From the NCBI GenBank assembly GCA_029262035.1, contig JAJDAE010000122.1:1-48777 (forward strand): DNA of 48,777 bases, written 5' to 3'. The notes beneath the pieces are model-generated. The model worked only from the letters and a program-made list of their open reading frames with translations, was not told the DNA's origin and made no database searches. Source of the DNA: Candidatus Zhuqueibacterota bacterium (lineage in GTDB: Bacteria; Zhuqueibacterota; Zhuqueibacteria; Oceanimicrobiales; Oceanimicrobiaceae). Position 1 is the first letter of the stretch, and every line of letters starts with the position of its first letter. Shown piece after piece: positions 44,457 to 48,777 of the stretch. The position numbers and the translations under genes are program-made.

Positions 44457-44627
44457 CTAATTACTTACTTCCAGAAACACCATTGCTGCTGCATAGCCAA
44501 CTGTGTAGGTAACCAGAAATCCTTTGGCTCGGTCTTCATCGAAAAGGAAAAACATAATTACGGTTAGCGCTAAACCAATAGCAAGGTAAGGTATAAACAT
44601 TTCGCGTATTTTCATCTTAAATTCCAT
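44457..44627 (-). CDS. Small two-helix membrane protein (56 residues)
   Basis: A minus-strand frame of 56 codons reads MEFKMKIREMFIPYLAIGLA at the start, with a first hydrophobic segment (YLAIGLALTVIMFFLF), a charged DEDRAKG loop and a second hydrophobic segment (FLVTYTVGYAAAMVFLEV). An internal ATG at codon 5 would give 52 residues. The ribosome binding site is weak (A-rich upstream). The two-helix hairpin looks genuine but I do not recognise the family. It was missed by a 60-codon length filter. Confidence 0.5.
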   Translation of the reverse strand: MEFKMKIREMFIPYLAIGLALTVIMFFLFDEDRAKGFLVTYTVGYAAAMVFLEVSN

Positions 44628-44911
44628 TTTAAGATTTTAAAGGATATGCAACATTATCGTCTTGATCCAACTGAAACTGAAACGGTTTCCAAAACACTTT
44701 TCAGCTACATCAGTTTTGTTATACAAATAGGGAATTCAGTCAAAACTGCTGCTTTTTATTTAAATTTCCCTGTACAATCTTTCCAGAGTATTTGCAGGAA
44801 ATTTTAGCCAAACTGCTCAAACTTGTTGACATTCTGTTACCTAATTGTTACATTTCGCTATCATACCATTTAATTCACTTCTCACAACTAACTATAATTA
44901 GGAGGGTTAGG

Positions 44912-45082
44912 ATGAAACTGAATGCACCTACTCAAAACGTATGGCTGATTGCGGTCATAGTTGGAATTCTTGGCGTTATTAGTACGTTTGTTGCCATCCC
45001 ATTTGTTACGGGCTATGCATTTTGGTTCGTTACGGTTGGATTCGCTGTATTGGCTTTAGCCTCTGTACTAAAGGGTATGTAG
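44912..45082 (+). CDS. Small two-helix membrane protein (56 residues)
   Basis: This 56-codon gene starts at an ATG with a textbook ribosome binding site (AGGAGG, six bases upstream). The protein has two hydrophobic helices (VWLIAVIVGILGVISTFVAI and FWFVTVGFAVLALASVLKG) with a short polar N-terminus MKLNAPTQN. A longer frame from 44792 begins upstream of that ribosome binding site and is unlikely. A clean terminator follows 23 bases after the stop. The strong translation signal implies real expression. Function unknown. Confidence 0.75.
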   Translation: MKLNAPTQNVWLIAVIVGILGVISTFVAIPFVTGYAFWFVTVGFAVLALASVLKGM

Positions 45083-45104
45083 TAACTCCCGAAATATAAC
45101 ATTG

Positions 45105-45127
45105 AAGGCCTCTGTCATGGAGGCCTT
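45105..45127 (+). terminator. Intrinsic terminator of the small membrane protein gene
   Basis: AAGGCCTC pairs with GAGGCCTT around a seven-base loop and is followed by TTAATTT. It ends the short plus-strand transcript; the gene on the right converges on it. Confidence 0.88.
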
Positions 45128-45202
45128 TTAATTTCAACCTTCTCCCACCATCTAAATCAAAATATCTTCTAAACTAAACTTACAACCGCTTCTTTCACAC
45201 AC

Positions 45203-46453
45203 TCATTTTCCGGCCGCAATGCTTAGTCGAAAGAGAACTTTTTCTGTGCTCAATTGAATATTGTCAATTTCAATATGATAGGGTTCCGGTCGAATGGGAG
45301 TCTGCCGCCCTCTCCTTGCTGGAGTCAGATCATATGAAAAAACATCAGTCTCCACGCTGCCCCAAAAATCTGTGGACTTACCGGTTAAATCCTGCCGGGC
45401 AATTTTCACAGACTTCTTATTTGATTGAGTTGAACCCGCCCGAATCAAAAATGGCACACGGCCTTTGCGCCAAATAAGCAGGCCTCTACCGGGATAAACA
45501 CCATCATACAAATTACTTTGATTGTGGTAACTGACGTAGATTTTTTCTTTGGCTCCGGGCATATCAATTTTCAGCAAAACCAGGCCTTTCGTGTTACGAA
45601 TTTCCATCAGCCCGACGAGGCGTTTTGCAAAGGGTTTGTTCAAGATCTTAACGCGAATACCATCATTTTCGTTTAACCACCCGAGTTTAATAATTTCAAA
45701 AATATCCAATGGAGGCGGGCCGTAATCCGGCATACGGGCATTACCATATAACTCCGGAGTTAACAGGCTATAAATCCCCAATCTTTTCGGGCGATGCCTT
45801 AGCCCCAGCCAGTGACCATACTCATGCGCCAGCGTCCAATGGATTTGCTGCAATGATAAAAACTGGTCATCTTCCGGCTCTGGAGTCCCATAATCCGAAC
45901 CGAGTTCGACCGTAAAACCACCACTGCCTGGCCGTCGATGAAACGTTTTCTGCGCAGCACCGAAGGTAACACCTAATGCGCCATAGCCAGTAGCATTCAC
46001 ACGGTTAATATACCAGTCCCGGCCACCGTCCGTGCCGAACATGATAATGATATCAGTTTCAGCAAAAACCTTATTGCCAAACTTTCTTCTAACTTGCTCA
46101 AGGATTTCTTCATTAAACATTGCGAATCCGTGATCATGCCTGGCCTTGTCGTATCTCTTTTTGTAATAACTGGCCGGATGTTTTGAGACGAAAAAACCGT
46201 CGTCATTTATAGCTTCGCGAACGCGAATAATATGTTGGCCGTAAGACATAATTTTATAAAAACCACTCAGGCGTTCATACAAAGATTGACGCATTGAGTC
46301 GGATGGGAAAGGATAATGGTCGTTACTGTCGCAGGCATAAACTGCCAAAACACTGACGGTTTTCACTTCAGGTTGGGCTAACGCCAAAAAGGGGATAAAA
46401 ACGAAAATATATAATATACCGGATTTCAATTTATTGGGTCTCCTAAAGGACAA
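45203..46453 (-). CDS. Secreted M6-like zinc metalloprotease
   Basis: The 416-residue protein has a signal peptide (LYIFVFIPFLALAQ) and the extended zinc motif HEYGHWLGLRH (210-220) of metzincin/M6 type. The downstream layout, YGPPPLDIFEIIKLGWLNEN, matches the region after the zinc site in M6 (immune inhibitor A) peptidases, where the fold continues as LSAWEKIKLGWL. The third zinc ligand is the last His of that motif. A C-terminal beta domain (about 265-416) follows. No T9SS sorting domain is present, so it is likely periplasmic or secreted by another route. It converges with the small membrane protein gene and lies 35 bases after the FAD/Fe-S oxidase. Confidence 0.85.
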   Translation of the reverse strand: MSFRRPNKLKSGILYIFVFIPFLALAQPEVKTVSVLAVYACDSNDHYPFPSDSMRQSLYERLSGFYKIMSYGQHIIRVREAINDDGFFVSKHPASYYKKRYDKARHDHGFAMFNEEILEQVRRKFGNKVFAETDIIIMFGTDGGRDWYINRVNATGYGALGVTFGAAQKTFHRRPGSGGFTVELGSDYGTPEPEDDQFLSLQQIHWTLAHEYGHWLGLRHRPKRLGIYSLLTPELYGNARMPDYGPPPLDIFEIIKLGWLNENDGIRVKILNKPFAKRLVGLMEIRNTKGLVLLKIDMPGAKEKIYVSYHNQSNLYDGVYPGRGLLIWRKGRVPFLIRAGSTQSNKKSVKIARQDLTGKSTDFWGSVETDVFSYDLTPARRGRQTPIRPEPYHIEIDNIQLSTEKVLFRLSIAAGK

Positions 46454-46488
46454 TCTTGCGAAGGTTTAAAACCTTCGCAAGATTCTTT

Positions 46489-48777
46489 TTAAACCAAATG
46501 CTCTGCCAAAATTTCAACGGGATGTTTGGCAATTTCCCCGGTGCCATGTGCAATTTGCTGGCGGCAGGAAACGCCGGGCGCGACAATCTGAACCTTTTTG
46601 TCAACTGCCTCTATTGCTTCAAATAATTTCCGCTCTCCCATTGCCAGGGAAATATTATAATGTTCTTTTTCAAATCCGAAGGAACCCGCCATGCCGCAGC
46701 AACCGGAGTCAACAACTGTCACTTCTGCGTCCGGTATCATTTTTAAAAAATCCACGGATGGTTTTACGCCAAGTAGCGCCTTCGCATGGCAATGGCCGTG
46801 CAGTAAAAATTCTGTCTGTGCTGGTTTTAAGTTCAGTCTCTTATCATGATGCCTTGTAAAAAATTCTTCCATAATAAAAGAATTCTCAGCAATGGCTTTG
46901 CTGCGTTCATCCCGAACAAACTCAGGGTATTCTTCCCGAAAAGTCAGGATACAGCTTGGTTCACAGCCAACGATGGGATAGCCCTTTTCAACATAAGGAT
47001 AGAGTTGCGCGATGTTATACTCGGCATTGGCCTTTGCTTCTTCCAGCATGCCTTTTGAAATAAACGGGCGTCCGCAGCATTTTTTTTGGGGTAGAATCAC
47101 ATCGTAACCAGCGGCTTCCAACAGCCTAATGCTGGCAATACCTACTTGTGGATAATTATAAGTTAAGAAGGTATCGTTGAAAAAAACGACCTTGGGTCTT
47201 TCGGATGAAAAGTCTTGCGCGCCCCGTTTACCATACCATTTAAGAAAAGTTTCACTTGCAAAAGGCGGTAGGCTGCGTTGACGTTCAATGCCGGCAAACT
47301 GGTGTAGGAACCACCTTACGGGTGGTGCGTTCATAAGCCAATTCGAAACCGGCGAAGTGGCACAGCCCAGCTTGCTCAGTAACTCAATGTTTCCAAACAA
47401 ACGGTCGCGCAATGGTGTACCGTGTTTCTTGTGATATTGGTACAAAAATTCATATTTGATTTTTGCCATATCAACATTGGTCGGACATTCTCCCTTGCAA
47501 CCTTTGCAGGCGACACACAAATCCATCACTTCACGCATTTGCTCGCTGGTAAATTCCTGCAAATCCAACCGCCCGGAAAGTGCCGCCCGCAGTGCGTTTG
47601 CCCGGCCTCGGGTGGTGTGTTTTTCTTCCGATGTTACCATATACGAAGGGCACATGGTGCCGGTATCTTTCTTACGGCAGACGCCGTTACCGTTGCACAT
47701 TTCAATGGAATTATAAAATCCACCCTCTACCGAAAAATCCAGGAAAGTTGAGATTTCCTGTGTGCGCGTTTGGGGATCGTAACGCAGATTTTCGGTCAGT
47801 CCCTGATTAGCAATAATATTTCCGGGGTTTAGAATATTTTTCGGATCGAAAGCAGCTTTTACTTTTTTGAATGCATCGTACAATTGCGGGCCAAACATTT
47901 TTTCGTTGAAACAGCTACGCGCCAGGCCGTCGCCATGTTCGCCACTGAAAGCGCCGCCATATTTCAATACCAGGTCGCTTACCGCATCGGCGATGGACTG
48001 CATATCGTCCAACTCATTTCTATCTTTCAAATTCAGCATCGGGCGAATATGCAACAGGCCGACGCTGGCGTGAGCGTAGTAACAAGCTTCAGTTTTATGG
48101 TACTTTATGATTTTATCGAACTCGCGAATGTACTCGGCGAGGTGCTCCACCGGTACTGCGGAATCTTCCACAAAACCATGCGGCTTGCGTGCACCACGAG
48201 TGCCCATTACCAAACCAAGCCCGGCCTTGCGGATAAACCAGACATCCTCCTGCTCGCTTTTTTCGATACATTGTACGTGGGAATAACCAACTTTAGATTT
48301 TTTGAGATGGGTTAGCAAATCATTAATTTGCAGCTCCAGTTCTCTCTTTTTTGGTCCTTGAAACTCAACGATTAGGGAAGCCCCGGGATGTCCATCCACG
48401 AAGGTCATGCGGCGGGCGTACTCCATGGTGTTGCTTGCCGGATCAAGTATTTTGTTATCAACCAATTCAACGGCGGATGGATTAAACTCGAGGATCGGGC
48501 AGACAGCATCCAACGCCTCAAACAGAGTCTTGAAATGGATGACGCCCAACACACTTTCTTTTTCTTTTGGAACGAGATTAACCTTCGCCTCTGTCACCAC
48601 AGCTAGCGTGCCTTCACTGCCGACTATCATTTTTGTCAGATTAAAAGGGTCTTTTTTGATGAATTCGTCGAGATTATAACCGGCAACCCGACGCAATATT
48701 TTTGGATAGCGCTTTTCAATTTCATCCTTATTTTCAAAAGCAATTTGTTTTACTTGCGCATAAATTGAATTGAGAAA
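46489..48777 (-). CDS. FAD-linked and Fe-S oxidoreductase (GlcD-GlcF fusion, D-2-hydroxyacid dehydrogenase type), partial
   Basis: The 5' end lies beyond the right edge. The frame is open through 48777 and encodes 762 residues in the window, although an internal TTG could be mistaken for a start. The visible part begins inside the FAD-binding domain (GSEGTLAVVTEAKVNLVP), continues with the FAD-oxidase C domain (YYAHASVGLLHIRPMLNL and GGAFSGEHGDGLARS), then two iron-sulphur Cys clusters (CVACKGCKGECPTN, with CNGNGVCRKKD before it) and two CCG domains (PQKKCCGRPFISKG and VVDSGCCGMAGSFGFE). This is the D-lactate/glycolate dehydrogenase-type fusion that passes electrons from a 2-hydroxy acid to the quinone pool. 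The substrate is not decided by sequence. Confidence 0.92.
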   Translation of the reverse strand, partial: FLNSIYAQVKQIAFENKDEIEKRYPKILRRVAGYNLDEFIKKDPFNLTKMIVGSEGTLAVVTEAKVNLVPKEKESVLGVIHFKTLFEALDAVCPILEFNPSAVELVDNKILDPASNTMEYARRMTFVDGHPGASLIVEFQGPKKRELELQINDLLTHLKKSKVGYSHVQCIEKSEQEDVWFIRKAGLGLVMGTRGARKPHGFVEDSAVPVEHLAEYIREFDKIIKYHKTEACYYAHASVGLLHIRPMLNLKDRNELDDMQSIADAVSDLVLKYGGAFSGEHGDGLARSCFNEKMFGPQLYDAFKKVKAAFDPKNILNPGNIIANQGLTENLRYDPQTRTQEISTFLDFSVEGGFYNSIEMCNGNGVCRKKDTGTMCPSYMVTSEEKHTTRGRANALRAALSGRLDLQEFTSEQMREVMDLCVACKGCKGECPTNVDMAKIKYEFLYQYHKKHGTPLRDRLFGNIELLSKLGCATSPVSNWLMNAPPVRWFLHQFAGIERQRSLPPFASETFLKWYGKRGAQDFSSERPKVVFFNDTFLTYNYPQVGIASIRLLEAAGYDVILPQKKCCGRPFISKGMLEEAKANAEYNIAQLYPYVEKGYPIVGCEPSCILTFREEYPEFVRDERSKAIAENSFIMEEFFTRHHDKRLNLKPAQTEFLLHGHCHAKALLGVKPSVDFLKMIPDAEVTVVDSGCCGMAGSFGFEKEHYNISLAMGERKLFEAIEAVDKKVQIVAPGVSCRQQIAHGTGEIAKHPVEILAEHLV

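Noticed and set aside
44792-45082. 96-codon form of the small plus-strand membrane protein
   Set aside because: The extra N-terminal codons lie upstream of a strong AGGAGG that belongs to the internal ATG at 44912.

Overview
The window reads as chromosomal DNA from a Gram-negative bacterium of the FCB superphylum that uses a type IX secretion system (T9SS). The support is a 2101-residue SprA-type translocon protein and two secreted proteins ending in T9SS type A sorting domains (motif QNYPNPFNP). There are also beta-barrel outer membrane proteins, LptF/LptG permeases and several lipoprotein-type signals. The sorting-domain style, the paired barrel/lipoprotein genes and an incomplete mannose-type PTS suggest Calditrichota, KSB1-like or Ignavibacteria-like lineages rather than classical Bacteroidetes. 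This placement is an inference; no rRNA gene is present to confirm it. I see no tRNA, rRNA or CRISPR array.

Layout. 64-4886: two tandem paralogous secreted NHL beta-propellers, divergent from a membrane-anchored winged-helix/TolB-propeller regulator. 4887-5798: a decayed ORF, a GNAT acetyltransferase and a strong terminator. 5822-9555: an operon of porin, DUF4212-type small subunit with a large insertion, and Na+:solute symporter. 9556-10281: a long non-coding stretch. 10282-17810: cold-shock protein, NAD synthetase, a secreted unknown, a purple-acid-phosphatase-like lipoprotein, VanZ, the NAD(P)H-hydrate repair enzyme and an ECF sigma factor. 17950-19994: a two-gene operon of an enlarged adenylate-kinase homologue and a guanylate-kinase homologue with an altered P-loop. 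This pair is the most unusual content of the window. 20058-20125: a long hairpin repeat. 20418-28605: operon sprA, glutaminyl-cyclase-like M28 peptidase, prmA. 28976-31334: lptF-lptG. 31422-34784: a lipoprotein-like protein paired with an outer membrane barrel. 35087-37494: metK-ahcY (SAM cycle). 37645-42153: prenyl synthase, PTS EIIC, EIID, HPr, EI. 42262-42847: a scar where a transposase fragment abuts a truncated 7TM sensor gene. 43091-48777: a PQQ-type propeller, two 56-residue membrane proteins, an M6-like metalloprotease, and a FAD/Fe-S oxidase that runs off the window.

Working together. SprA would export the two NHL proteins across the outer membrane, and the M28/QC enzyme may cyclise N-terminal glutamines of exported proteins. 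MetK and AhcY make SAM and recycle SAH for methyltransferases such as PrmA. EI and HPr phosphorylate a mannose-type EIIC/EIID whose EIIA and EIIB are not in the window. The nicotinamide nucleotide functions NadE and Nnr lie a few kilobases apart but are not co-transcribed.
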